NCBI GenBank assembly: GCA_012271135.1
Contig: JAAXGZ010000116.1
Location: 1-54,260, forward strand
DNA length: 54,260 nt
Source: Caldilineales bacterium
Lineage (GTDB): Bacteria > Chloroflexota > Anaerolineae > Caldilineales > Caldilineaceae
Direction of reading: 5' to 3'
Positions 8,299 through 16,628 of this stretch are shown piece by piece (within the stretch, counting starts at the first letter, position 1; each line of letters starts with the position of its first letter). A program made the translations under genes and the position numbers. Under the pieces are notes generated by a model. The model worked only from the letters and a program-made list of their open reading frames with translations, had not been told where the DNA came from and ran no database searches.

Positions 8299-8705
8299 TC
8301 CTGCTCGATACCCATGTGGCCCATTGGTTCACAATCAACGATCCCCGCTTGGGACGGAGAGCGTGGAACAAGATCCAGAACGCCTTCGAGACGGACACGG
8401 TGGCCTTGTCGTCATTTACCGTCTGGGATGCAGGCTATCAAGTGAAGCGCGGCAGGGTGTTGTTCCCCGACGGCCTAACCATCGCCCAGTGGTGGGATGG
8501 ATTGTTGGCACAGGGCGTGACGGAACTCGTTGCCAACAGCGCCATCCTGTTTCGTGCCTTTGAGTTGGCATGGGCCGAAAATGATCCGGCCGACCGCATC
8601 ATTGTGGCCACGGCTCTGCACCACAACATCGAACTGGTTACGGCCGACCGGAACATGCTGGATTGGAATTGCGCCGATCTGAAAACCCTGAATGCCCGAA
8701 AGTAA
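8295..8705 (+). CDS. vapC: VapC-type PIN domain toxin
   Basis: A 136-residue PIN-domain RNase of the VapC toxin type, normal length. Conserved acidic residues are Asp5 in ILLDTHVAHW, Asp97/Asp100 in ENDPADRIIVATAL and Asp118 in TADRN. The position usually taken by Glu in the S-x-W-E motif is Asp45 (FTVWDAGYQVKRG), a conservative change that may alter metal binding. The GTG at 8295 is the preferred start because it begins directly with the beta strand and overlaps the upstream stop by four bases; an in-frame TTG at 8271 is the alternative. The partner is the DUF2188 protein just before it. The pair sits between two transposase fossils. Confidence 0.87.
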   Translation: MILLDTHVAHWFTINDPRLGRRAWNKIQNAFETDTVALSSFTVWDAGYQVKRGRVLFPDGLTIAQWWDGLLAQGVTELVANSAILFRAFELAWAENDPADRIIVATALHHNIELVTADRNMLDWNCADLKTLNARK

Positions 8706-8717
8706 CCGCAACGGGCA

Positions 8718-9110
8718 CCCCTTCGTCTGCCTTTCGCGCGAGAGGTCAGGCGCAGGCTTGGCCTGGGCACCGCCGTTGCGTTTTTGGTGAGCCATCGACA
8801 GGCCGCGGTTGCCTGCGGACGTGTGGACGCGCCGCCGGGTCCCGGGGGACAACCTCGGCCCTCGCGTACACCGCCTGCGCCATCCAGCGCGTGGTCGCCT
8901 CCTGCGGCAGTCTGACGGGCCCCGGGATCTGGCTTGTGCTGCGCTGAAATCCCGGTGCCGACCAGACCAAGGTCGCCCCCCGCCGGGTGAAACCGGCGAG
9001 CCTGACCGGCACGCGCTGGGCCATCAAGGCCCGATCCGGGACGGCAAGCAGCTACGAGGGCCACATCTGGCAGGGCTGGCATCATCACTTGTCCGTCAGG
9101 GCAAAAACTG
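8718..9110 (+). pseudogene. IS701-family transposase fossil, C-terminal part
   Basis: Plus-strand frames give LPADVWTRRRVPGDNLGPRV (about 8809-8870), like the L-P-x-x-x-W-x-R-L-x-x-G-x-G-x-x-G-P-R segment of IS701-type transposases, and then GTRWAIKARSGTASSYEGHI with WQGWHHHLSV (about 9011-9095), like the C-terminal G-T-R-W-x-I-E-E-x-F-x-x-A-K-G-E-x-G-L-D-x-Y-E-V-R-x-W-x-G-W-H-x-H motif with the last catalytic Glu lost. The two parts lie in different frames, and the fragment runs into the 3' end of the minus-strand dehydrogenase. It covers a different portion of the protein from the fossil at 7320-7755 and lies in opposite orientation. Confidence 0.6.
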
Positions 9111-10070
9111 AATCTTTATCGCCTGCCTTGATCTCAACAGGTCAATCCCTTCCAGGTAGTCGGCCAACGGCAATCGGTGGGTTGCCAACGGCTTCAGATC
9201 CAGTCGGCCATCCGCCACCAGCGACAAGGCTGTTTCCGCTGCTTTCCTGGTGTGCCGGTCATAGCCGATCAGGGCCAGTCCCTTGCGGTATTCAGGCAGG
9301 CCGAACTGGACAGGGTCCCGCAGGACTCCGAATACATGAACATACTTCGAGCACAGCGCCATCAGATGCTGTAAGGCCGGTGCGAGGCCCGTGCAGTCGA
9401 TGCCGGTGGTCCAAAGATCGCCCCGATCGAGCAGGCTGAGTATTTCCGGATCATCCGGGGCAAATACTTTGGCCGCACCCAAGCGCGCGGCCATGTCGCG
9501 GCGGGCCGGCAACGGGTCGAGCGCCATCACGTCGGAGGCACCGTGCACTTGCGCCAACTGGACGGCAATCAGTCCGGCCGGTCCCAGGCCACAGATAATC
9601 ACGCGGCAATCCCGCACCGCGTTAAACCCGTTCAGTTGGTCGAACGAAGCCTGGACACACATCGCCAGTTCCAGGGAGGCGCACTCCCGCGGTTCCAGTT
9701 CGTCCGGCAGCGCAATCAGGTGGGCCTCTTCGAACGGCACGTACTGGGCATAGCACCCTTGGCGGACCTTGCCCGGATCGCGCCACGCGGCGACCTTCAT
9801 GCCGGTGTCGAACCCTTCGACACCGGGCCCGGTGGCCGCGACCACGCCAGCCATCTCATGCCCCGGCTGACCTATCGGATACGGGTATTCGATGGTACCG
9901 CCGGGAAACATCGGTTCGTTGCCCAGGATGTGCAAGTCCCACTGCGGACAGGTGTTGACCGCTTCCACCCTGACCAGGACTTCCCCCGCGTCCGGGGTGG
10001 GCATCGGCGTTTCGATAAGGGCCGCCTCGCCGGGTCCCTTAATTTGGATGGCCTGCATTGTGTTTGTCAT
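9096..10070 (-). CDS. Zinc-type medium-chain alcohol dehydrogenase (MDR superfamily)
   Basis: A 324-residue NAD(P)-dependent dehydrogenase. The N-terminal GroES-like domain contains Cys in VNTCPQWDLHIL and the GHE motif in IGQPGHEMAGVV, the usual catalytic zinc ligands; the Rossmann motif is GLGPAGLIAVQLAQ. The start at 10070 (ATG) follows AGGAAGGA on the coding strand; an in-frame ATG ten codons upstream has no such site. It leads a run of minus-strand genes whose products (enolase-superfamily enzyme, second MDR protein, Gfo/Idh/MocA, MlrC) look catabolic. The structural-zinc Cys cluster of classical ADHs is not visible. Substrate unknown, sugar alcohol or aldonate is a guess. Confidence 0.9.
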   Translation of the reverse strand: MTNTMQAIQIKGPGEAALIETPMPTPDAGEVLVRVEAVNTCPQWDLHILGNEPMFPGGTIEYPYPIGQPGHEMAGVVAATGPGVEGFDTGMKVAAWRDPGKVRQGCYAQYVPFEEAHLIALPDELEPRECASLELAMCVQASFDQLNGFNAVRDCRVIICGLGPAGLIAVQLAQVHGASDVMALDPLPARRDMAARLGAAKVFAPDDPEILSLLDRGDLWTTGIDCTGLAPALQHLMALCSKYVHVFGVLRDPVQFGLPEYRKGLALIGYDRHTRKAAETALSLVADGRLDLKPLATHRLPLADYLEGIDLLRSRQAIKIQFLP

Positions 10071-10147
10071 CGAGACGTTCCTTCCTGCGGCCGATGCCAA
10101 CTGTTTGGGCGGTTAAGTCTTGCTGTCCGTTCGCGGAACGATTGGAC

Positions 10148-11332
10148 TCAGGCCGCGGTGTCGATCAATTCCTCGTGCACCAGCCACTGCTGGACCCCGG
10201 CCCAGTCGTAGGTCACACCGAGTCCGGGTCCCTCCGGCACCGGGACGCAACCGTCTGCGTCGATGGTCTCGAGTTCGTCCTCATAGTCGCACGCATAGAC
10301 CGGCGGACAGGCAATGTTGGTCAGCTTGGGATGCACCAGGCCCATTTCATAGAAGTTGGAGTTGCGCATGGTTGCCATGCAGTGCCTCTGTGCCGGCCCC
10401 GCAATGTGCAGTTCCACGTCCATGCCGTAGCCTTCCGCGGCGTGGGCAACCTTCATGACGCCGGTGATGCCGCCGTCGTACTCCGGGTCGGCTCGCCAGA
10501 AATCCGTGGCATTGGCCGCTGCCATGTCGGCATGGGCCTCCACCAGATGTACATGCTCACCTTGCAGGAGGGGTGTTTTGATCATGGATCGCAGTTTTCG
10601 GTGGGCATGCAGGGACACTCCGCCATCGCGCATCGGATCCTCGTACCAGTAGAAACCCTCCTCGTCGCAGGCCCGCCCCACGGCGAGTGTGTCCGCGAAC
10701 GTGTCATATACGCAGCAGGGGTCCAGCATCAAGGCCATGCGGCCGCCCACTCGGCGGCCTACGGCCTTGACCGTCGCGATTTCGCGGTCAATGTCCGGGG
10801 CACCCCAGGGATGGATCTTGAACCCTTTATAGCCCAGTTCGAGACACTGCTCGGCGAAGTCGGCAAAGGCCTCCGGGCTGCTCAGGCCGTCCGGTTGACG
10901 GTCGGCGTGGTAGGTGCTGGCGTAGCAGGGCAGCCTTTCCCGGTAGCCACCCAGCAACTGGTAGATCGGAGCGTCGTGGAACTTGCCCGCCAGATCCCAC
11001 AAGGCGATATCGATTGGTCCCATGCCCATGCGGTCGTTCTTGCGCAACAGCGATTTGGCCTGGCCGTAGAACCGCTCGCGCTGCAGGGCCGACTTGCCGA
11101 CGAGGTACTCCACAAACATCAGGGCCTGCTCGAACGTAGCCGGCGCAATGCTCATGTACTCGCCGGTGATCCCAAGATCGGTGTGGATGCGCACCCCCAG
11201 CACCATGCGGTGGCCGGTACTGCCTGGTTCGTAGAAGTGCCCCATGGCGAAGCTGTGGTCCCGGCCCACGTTGGGGAACGGGATGCGGTACCGGGACAGT
11301 TGAACTGCGGAGATGGTCGGCGTGTCTTTCAT
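10148..11332 (-). CDS. Mandelate racemase/muconate lactonizing enzyme family protein (enolase superfamily)
   Basis: A 394-residue enolase-superfamily enzyme, normal length. These enzymes abstract a proton next to a carboxylate and often dehydrate acid sugars. Visible catalytic features are Lys172 and His174 (GFKIHPW, a K-x-H form of the usual K-x-K), metal ligands Asp204 (LMLDP) and Glu231 (WYEDP), Glu259 (LLQGEH) as the probable third ligand, and His309 (VELHIAGP) as a possible base. A capping domain occupies residues 1-130. Neighbouring dehydrogenases and the uronate enzyme elsewhere in the window make an acid-sugar dehydratase plausible; racemase or lactonizing activity cannot be excluded. 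Confidence 0.92.
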   Translation of the reverse strand: MKDTPTISAVQLSRYRIPFPNVGRDHSFAMGHFYEPGSTGHRMVLGVRIHTDLGITGEYMSIAPATFEQALMFVEYLVGKSALQRERFYGQAKSLLRKNDRMGMGPIDIALWDLAGKFHDAPIYQLLGGYRERLPCYASTYHADRQPDGLSSPEAFADFAEQCLELGYKGFKIHPWGAPDIDREIATVKAVGRRVGGRMALMLDPCCVYDTFADTLAVGRACDEEGFYWYEDPMRDGGVSLHAHRKLRSMIKTPLLQGEHVHLVEAHADMAAANATDFWRADPEYDGGITGVMKVAHAAEGYGMDVELHIAGPAQRHCMATMRNSNFYEMGLVHPKLTNIACPPVYACDYEDELETIDADGCVPVPEGPGLGVTYDWAGVQQWLVHEELIDTAA

Positions 11333-11374
11333 GTCCTGCGTCCTTTGGTGATGTCACCGGTCTTTGGTTTTTCC

Positions 11375-12382
11375 TCAACCGGACACGGTCCAGTCCAGGA
11401 TGACCCCAAGTACCGGTTCGCGTTTGGTCCGAATCAGGTCCCAGGCCTCTGCAGCCCGATCCACGGGAAAGCGATGGGTGATGAGTGGGAGGGTTTGCAA
11501 CTGGCCCGTGGAAATCAGATGCCGTGTCCTGTCCATGCGTGGCCGGGTCCATCCGGAGACAGAGTGTAGGGACAGTTCCCCGTTCCGGAGGTCCTGGAGC
11601 GAAAAGAGGTCGTCGGTGCCGTGGAAACCGGCGGAGACAATCCGGCCGTCCCGGTTCATGCGGGGCAGGATGGCCTGGATGTGTTCGATCGAACCGACGG
11701 TGTCAACCAGAACATCCACGCCGTCGGGCAGAAAGTCGACCAGAGTCCCCTGCCAGTTGCCATCCACCTCATTGCAACAGAGGTGCAGGCCGTTTTCCGG
11801 GAAGTGCTGCATGCGATCCTCGTGACGGCCCAGCAATAGGATGCGCGCCCCGCGCAGGGCTAGCGTCTGCGCGGCCCACAGTCCGACCATGCCGTCACCC
11901 AGCACCACGGCTGCCTCTCCGGGAGCGACCGGGGTGCGGCTCCCGCAGTTGTAGCCGACCTGGGTCAGGACCATGCCTGCATAGGCCAGCGGTTGCGGTT
12001 GCGGTGGAAGCTTCCAGACACCTTCCCGGGGCGTGACGGACGGGGACAACTGTCCTCCGGAGGGATGGAACATTCCATTGACTTTGCCGCTGGCTGCAAA
12101 GACCATTTCACCCGGTGCCAAGTCCGTCACATGGCTGCCGACCTCTCGCACGATCCCCACTTTCTGGTAACCGGCCACCACGGGGAAGGGGTTCGGTGAA
12201 CCGGGCCGCCAAGCCGTGTCCCCGGCAATGCGTTCGCCTCTCAGATAGGAGCCTTCGGTACCGTTGCTGATCCACGAATGGGTCACGTCGACCACTACGT
12301 CGCGAGGGTCGGGTTCGGGGCAATCCACATCCCGAACCTCCACGGTGTTGGCCGCGGGAAAGACGATGGCTTTGGCCTTCAT
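11375..12382 (-). CDS. Medium-chain dehydrogenase/reductase, BchC-like, without zinc ligands
   Basis: A 335-residue MDR-superfamily protein. The early loop SWISNGTEGSYLRGER resembles the S-x-I-S-x-G-T-E loop of the bacteriochlorophyllide dehydrogenase (BchC)-like branch rather than the Cys of zinc alcohol dehydrogenases, and the GHE motif is replaced by GYQKVG. The Rossmann segment VVLGDGMVGLWAAQTLAL is well formed, so NAD(P) binding is expected. In this branch catalysis is zinc independent. It lies 42 bases upstream of the enolase-superfamily gene in the transcription direction and is probably cotranscribed. A sugar-related substrate is inferred from context; a role in pigment synthesis is unlikely because no other pigment genes are present. 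Confidence 0.87.
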   Translation of the reverse strand: MKAKAIVFPAANTVEVRDVDCPEPDPRDVVVDVTHSWISNGTEGSYLRGERIAGDTAWRPGSPNPFPVVAGYQKVGIVREVGSHVTDLAPGEMVFAASGKVNGMFHPSGGQLSPSVTPREGVWKLPPQPQPLAYAGMVLTQVGYNCGSRTPVAPGEAAVVLGDGMVGLWAAQTLALRGARILLLGRHEDRMQHFPENGLHLCCNEVDGNWQGTLVDFLPDGVDVLVDTVGSIEHIQAILPRMNRDGRIVSAGFHGTDDLFSLQDLRNGELSLHSVSGWTRPRMDRTRHLISTGQLQTLPLITHRFPVDRAAEAWDLIRTKREPVLGVILDWTVSG

Positions 12383-12598
12383 CGCGGGCCTCCCGCCGTG
12401 GGCACGGCGTGCTCGGTTACCTGTCGGCTGGCGGAAGTGGGAAGGTCTCTCCGACTCGGGTTTCGCGGCTGGCCGACCGGTCCCGATCGAATGTCACATC
12501 GTTTGTGTCTCAGGGCTTTGAAGGGCCTTCGGTCCGATGTAGGTTCCCCAGATACTTTGCGGTGCCGACTACTGTGATCCACCATGGCCATCCTGCCT

Positions 12599-13003
12599 TC
12601 AGGGTTGGTCGGCGCGTTGCATTGACCTCGCCGGTTGGGCGGGGTAGCCCTCGCGCTTTCCTGTATCCCCAGTCTGAATGACGAAGTCGCGTCGGTCGCG
12701 ATAGAGGCGTGCTCGATTCAGCACATAGTCCTGTCCGTCATCGAGGGCCACTGCCTCCCAGTGGGTCATGAGCCAGTACTTGCAGTCGCCGATGAACAAG
12801 TAGGTGTTCGGCCTGCCAAAGAAAGTGCCGGCAACGCCCTCCCCGGCGCGGAAGCGCGCACAGATCAGCTCGATCAGTTCTCCCTGACCATCCTTGCGGC
12901 TAAGGACGTACTCATGGGGCCACGTTTCCCGGAAGGTAACGGCTTCTCGCCACGGCGCGCGCCCGATCAACTCGGTGATCTTTAGGCATTCGAGCATTCT
13001 CAT
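12599..13003 (-). CDS. Conserved small hypothetical protein
   Basis: A 134-residue soluble protein without signal peptide. I recognise it only as a type of conserved unknown protein seen in environmental bacteria. Conserved-looking blocks are WREAVTFRETWPHEYVLSRK, GVAGTFFGRPNTYLFIGDCK with YW after it, and a C-terminal DYVLNRARLYRDRRDFVIQT with GDTG. Several aromatic residues suggest a compact alpha/beta fold. The start is the ATG at 13003 with a weak AGGA-containing site; a second ATG at 12997 is possible. It sits between catabolic genes with gaps of about 216 and 57 bases, so it may be an independent unit. No function is proposed. Confidence 0.75.
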   Translation of the reverse strand: MRMLECLKITELIGRAPWREAVTFRETWPHEYVLSRKDGQGELIELICARFRAGEGVAGTFFGRPNTYLFIGDCKYWLMTHWEAVALDDGQDYVLNRARLYRDRRDFVIQTGDTGKREGYPAQPARSMQRADQP

Positions 13004-13060
13004 CGTCCTGTCGCTGACAAGAACTCGCCGTGGAAGCCTTGTGCTTGGTGTGTACAGGTT

Positions 13061-14074
13061 CTAACGGTAGAGGGACGGTTTCTCGAACTCGGGTATCGAA
13101 ACCGGCTGGCCGGTTCTGACCGATTCAATGCAGGCTTCGACCACCACCATCGCCATGTATCCGTCCCAAGCAGAAGGGCCGGTTGGTTTTTCCGCTTCCA
13201 GGCTCGCCGCCCAGGCAACCAATTCATCCTGGTAGGCCGCGCCGAACCGGCCGGTGTACTCCGGGGCAATTGCCTGTCCGAGGGTTTCCCGGCTGCGGAC
13301 GACAGGCGTGCCCACGGTGTGGCTGGCGACGACGCCGTCCTCGCAACTGATCTCGACATCGACTTCATAGCCGTAGCCGGCCTTGGTGTTGAACTCGAGC
13401 AGACCCAGGGCTCCGTTGCGGAACCGCACCTGAATCACACACAGGCGCGCCGTGCCCGGATCCTGGCCCGCATCCGGAACAGCCTGGCCGTACACCTCGA
13501 CAATCTCGTCCTCCATCATCCAGCGCGCCGAATGGATGTCGTGCACCATGGAATTGGTGACGACATCCTCGATGGTGCGTGCATCGGGAAAGTGGGCATT
13601 GCGGTGGACGTTGCGGAAGAGTAGTCGCCGGCCATGACGCCCGGTGTCCATCTCCGCTTTGACTTCCACGTGGGCGCGGTCGTACTCCCGCATGAAGCCT
13701 ACCTGGATCATGCGGTGTCCGATTCCGGTTTCGAGCTCAACCACCCTTTCAGCGTCCGGTACCGTTGTCGCCAACGGCTTTTCCAGAAACACGGGCTTGC
13801 CGGCCTCCAGGCATTCGATTGCCAGCTCGGCATGGAGTCCGTCCGGAGCCGCGACGAGCAGGGCATCCACCTCGGGGTGGCTGATGATGTCGCGGATTTG
13901 GTCGAACTGCAGGTCGACTCCGTGTCGGCGGGCCACCGCGGTGCGCAGATCGCCGTCAAGGTCCATTACGGCTTTCAGGACCGCACCCGATACCTGGCCA
14001 CCGCCGAGGTTGCCGGCGTGATGGCCCCCCATGGTGCCAATTCCAATCACGCCAACCCTGATAGGCACATCCAT
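13061..14074 (-). CDS. Gfo/Idh/MocA family oxidoreductase, inositol 2-dehydrogenase-like
   Basis: A 337-residue protein with the organisation of myo-inositol 2-dehydrogenase (IolG): GIGTMG at residues 10-15 in the Rossmann fold, the EKP motif in PVFLEKPLATTV, and an active-site region SMVHDIHSARWMM where Asp and His match the catalytic pair of the family. Such enzymes oxidise a ring hydroxyl of inositols or sugars with NAD. The start ATG at 14074 is followed at once by the first beta strand. It is the fourth Gfo/Idh/MocA gene of the window. No other inositol catabolic gene (iolE, iolD) is nearby, so inositol is only one possible substrate. Confidence 0.91.
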   Translation of the reverse strand: MDVPIRVGVIGIGTMGGHHAGNLGGGQVSGAVLKAVMDLDGDLRTAVARRHGVDLQFDQIRDIISHPEVDALLVAAPDGLHAELAIECLEAGKPVFLEKPLATTVPDAERVVELETGIGHRMIQVGFMREYDRAHVEVKAEMDTGRHGRRLLFRNVHRNAHFPDARTIEDVVTNSMVHDIHSARWMMEDEIVEVYGQAVPDAGQDPGTARLCVIQVRFRNGALGLLEFNTKAGYGYEVDVEISCEDGVVASHTVGTPVVRSRETLGQAIAPEYTGRFGAAYQDELVAWAASLEAEKPTGPSAWDGYMAMVVVEACIESVRTGQPVSIPEFEKPSLYR

Positions 14075-14141
14075 AGGTCAATCCTTTGTGTGCTGGGTGT
14101 TCGCAGCCAACCCAAGAATGTTCCTAACCTTACCAACCGGA

Positions 14142-14161
14142 ACCGGGTTGCCAAACCCGGT
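14142..14161. terminator. Perfect 8-bp hairpin between mlrC-like and oxidoreductase genes
   Basis: ACCGGGTT and AACCCGGT form an 8-bp stem with the 4-base loop GCCA. It lies in the 190-base gap between two minus-strand genes. No T run follows in either direction, so it may be a factor-dependent terminator, an mRNA processing or stabilising element, or chance. Confidence 0.35.
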
Positions 14162-14264
14162 ATGGGGCCACAGCCCGTGCGTCAGGGATCGCCTGCGTTT
14201 GTTCGGTCGCAGCACGGCTCCTGGTCCAGTCCAGCCGGGGACGGATGGGCTTCGGCCGGCAACC

Positions 14265-15746
14265 TCATTGCGTATCCAGAGGGAAGATGGGACGCGGGAG
14301 GTTCCGATAGTCAAATCGCTGTAGGTTGGCCGTGCACAGGCCGGCCGTGTCCATCTCGATGATCCGGGTGGCGATGGGCAGGTATGCGGCCCGGTAGGCC
14401 ACCGCCGCCTTAACGGCAATCATCTTCTGCTCCTCGGGCACGACACCCATGCCGCGCAGCTGGACCAAGTCGAACGGCGGCGTTTTGCGGCTGTTGAGGA
14501 TGATGTTCACGCCGCCCGACCTAAGCAGGGCAGAGTTGCCCATTTCAAGCGTGTCGCCGTAGAACGCGGCGAAGTGGTTCTGTTTGCGCTCGCAAGGGTA
14601 GCGTCCGTCGGAAAGTGTCCTGACGGTGCCTGTAACGGTGAGCGGTGAGCCGTGGAAATCGTCGGTCTTGCCGCCAATGGGAATGGTGACGCTGGCTCCC
14701 AGGCCTGCCTGCCAGCATTCCTGCACTGCCTCCGCATCGGCGATGACCACCGTGCCTTCCTGCACGTCGACGGCCAACATGGCTTTCAGGGCATCGGTGC
14801 CGTCTCCCGGGGTTCCTCCTCCGATGTTGTCGGCCGAGTCGACCAGAATCACCGGACCATCGGGCGTTCGCAATGCCTCGCGTACCGCTTCATCCGGCGG
14901 AAGGGCCTGAAACACGACGGCCGACCTGTGGTCCATGAGGGTTTCTTCGAGTTCGGTCGCCAAGTCCCGGGCGAGGTCCGGGGCATCGTTGGTGTGTACA
15001 AACACTGAGGCACCGGTCCATGGAGTGTCCGCGTAGGCAAACCCGCCGAAGACGCTGACGGCGATGACCCGGTCGTCGGCCTTCATGGCGCGGACCTTTT
15101 CATGCACGGCCCGCAAGGGCAGATCCGAAGTGTCGGTGACCTGTGGCGCTAAGAGACAGGGAATGTTGCGGACTGCCGTTGTCGGCCGCAGTCGACCGGT
15201 CAACAGGCCTTCCAGGACTGCCACGGCTTCCATGCCCTTGGCACGGAGATCCATATGTGGAGTGGTGTCGTAGCCCAGCAGGATGTCGGCCTGTTCCGCC
15301 AGGGCAGGACTGATGTTGCCGTGCATGTCCAGTTCCACAATCATGGGAACGTCCGTCCCCACGATGGATCGGACCGCCTCGGCAATGTCCGTCTCCGCAT
15401 CCAGGGTTGTCTCGGAGACCATGGCCCCGTGTAGGTGAAGCAAGATGCCGTCCAGAGGCATGGCGGTCCGGGTGCGGGTGCACATTTCGGTCTTGAGGGC
15501 CTCGTAGGCGGACACCGTCACGGTTCCGGCGGGCATGGCTGCTGCATAGAAGGTGGGAATGGGTGTCCAACCTCTGTTCTCCGAACCGTCGATCATCCCA
15601 CCGACTCCGGTTTGGGTTCCCCGCAGGCTGGAGAGCAGGTCGGATCCGGCATGCCATGTGGTCCGGAAATCCTCCAAGGTGGTCGGCGTGGGGGCAAACG
15701 TATGGGTTTCGTGCAGCAGTCCGCCGACCGCGATGCGGTAGGTCAT
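14265..15746 (-). CDS. M81 family metallopeptidase, MlrC (microcystinase C)-like
   Basis: A 493-residue enzyme with both MlrC domains. The N-terminal domain shows GGLLHETHTF (Glu13, His15), HLHGAM and ELDMHGN, which fit the zinc-site residues of the M81 family; the segment DSADNIGGGTPGDGT is the family hallmark. MlrC hydrolyses the linear tetrapeptide of microcystin breakdown in sphingomonads, but homologues are widespread in bacteria without microcystin use and probably act on other small peptides or amide compounds. It begins the minus-strand catabolic block (first gene in the transcription direction), about 190 bases before the inositol dehydrogenase-like gene. Microcystin degradation should not be inferred. 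Confidence 0.92.
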   Translation of the reverse strand: MTYRIAVGGLLHETHTFAPTPTTLEDFRTTWHAGSDLLSSLRGTQTGVGGMIDGSENRGWTPIPTFYAAAMPAGTVTVSAYEALKTEMCTRTRTAMPLDGILLHLHGAMVSETTLDAETDIAEAVRSIVGTDVPMIVELDMHGNISPALAEQADILLGYDTTPHMDLRAKGMEAVAVLEGLLTGRLRPTTAVRNIPCLLAPQVTDTSDLPLRAVHEKVRAMKADDRVIAVSVFGGFAYADTPWTGASVFVHTNDAPDLARDLATELEETLMDHRSAVVFQALPPDEAVREALRTPDGPVILVDSADNIGGGTPGDGTDALKAMLAVDVQEGTVVIADAEAVQECWQAGLGASVTIPIGGKTDDFHGSPLTVTGTVRTLSDGRYPCERKQNHFAAFYGDTLEMGNSALLRSGGVNIILNSRKTPPFDLVQLRGMGVVPEEQKMIAVKAAVAYRAAYLPIATRIIEMDTAGLCTANLQRFDYRNLPRPIFPLDTQ

Positions 15747-15913
15747 TGTGGAATCTCTCTTGGATGCTTCAGCCGGCTGATGTAGGTTCGGATCTGTTGT
15801 GGGTGTTCACGGCACAACCATTGGCAAGGCACCGCTTGAGCCAACCAATGTATTCGGCCTCGTTCGGAAATCCATCCGTATCGGTATCTGGCGGGGCAGC
15901 TGGCCAATGCACG

Positions 15914-16326
15914 ATGGACGCTGGAACAGAACGCTGGATTCTACGTTAAGGAAACTTCGCCAAGTCCTTGGAGCGGCTCCGTCAGGCCTGTGCTCTCGAG
16001 TCCTATACCGAATTGGAACGAGCAGGGCTGGTACAGACGTTTATCTTTGCCTTCGAGATGGCTTGGAAGACGCTGAAGGATCTGTTGTCTGCGGATGGCC
16101 TGACGGAACACAGTCCCAGAGGCACACTCAGGCAGAGCCCGCCAACAGGCGGTATCTGGCGGATGACGACTGTGAAGACCTGTTGGATGCGTTGGACAAG
16201 CGCGATCTGTTGTCGTACACATACGATGAGGAAGCGACCTTGCTGGTCGAGGACCCAATTAAGGGGAAGTACTTCCCAGCGTCGGAGGGTCTTGAGGCAT
16301 CGTTGAAGACAAGGCTCAACCAATGA
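15914..16326 (+). pseudogene. HI0074/HepT-like nucleotidyltransferase-binding protein (HEPN type), broken
   Basis: The pieces line up with the HI0074 family of proteins paired with MNT nucleotidyltransferases. An ATG at 15914 starts MDAGTERWILR, then a TAA at 15947-15949 interrupts; the same frame resumes with NFAKSLERLRQA and FIFAFEMAWKTLKDLLSADG, then HSPRGTLRQ. Near 16132 the frame shifts, and the C-terminus LADDDCEDLLDALDKRDLLS with YTYDEE continues to the stop at 16324-16326. The HEPN motif usually reads R-N-x-x-S-H-T-Y; here the His is Tyr. One nonsense codon plus one frameshift make it a likely pseudogene. The stop overlaps the ATG of the MNT gene (ATGA), the usual coupled layout. Confidence 0.72.
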
Positions 16327-16628
16327 ACGATGGCCTGAAGGAGTGTTACAGGGACAAGATCAGGCAGGTACTGGCTTCCCATCCGGAAGTTGAACGGGCG
16401 GTGTTGTTTGGATCGCGGGCTACGGGAACCTACAGGTCGGGTTCCGATGTGGACTTGGCCCTTGCGGGAGATGACTTGACCCACAACGATCTCGGGGCCA
16501 TTGGTGCGGCCATGGAGGCCAAGACCGTGCCTCAGACGGTGGATCTGGTGTTGTGGAATGCCGTCGGTAACCGGGTGCTGGCGAACCATATCAAGAGCCG
16601 TGGAATTGAGTTCCATGTACGCAGGTAG
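16323..16628 (+). CDS. MNT-type minimal nucleotidyltransferase (MntA-like)
   Basis: A 101-residue minimal nucleotidyltransferase. The active-site signature GSRATGTYRSGSDVDLAL, with Gly-Ser and the paired Asp of D-V-D, and a third acidic position Asp in VDLVLW are all present, so the enzyme looks intact. In HEPN-MNT toxin-antitoxin pairs the MNT protein transfers AMP from ATP to a tyrosine of the HEPN toxin and silences it. Its partner gene immediately upstream is broken, so this is an orphan or is retained for another role. Overlap of four bases with the upstream gene supports the start at 16323. Confidence 0.88.
   Translation: MNDGLKECYRDKIRQVLASHPEVERAVLFGSRATGTYRSGSDVDLALAGDDLTHNDLGAIGAAMEAKTVPQTVDLVLWNAVGNRVLANHIKSRGIEFHVRR

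Noticed and set aside
10058..11569. A 503-codon plus-strand frame opposite the enolase-superfamily gene
   Set aside because: No recognisable domain, and the minus strand has complete catalytic motifs.
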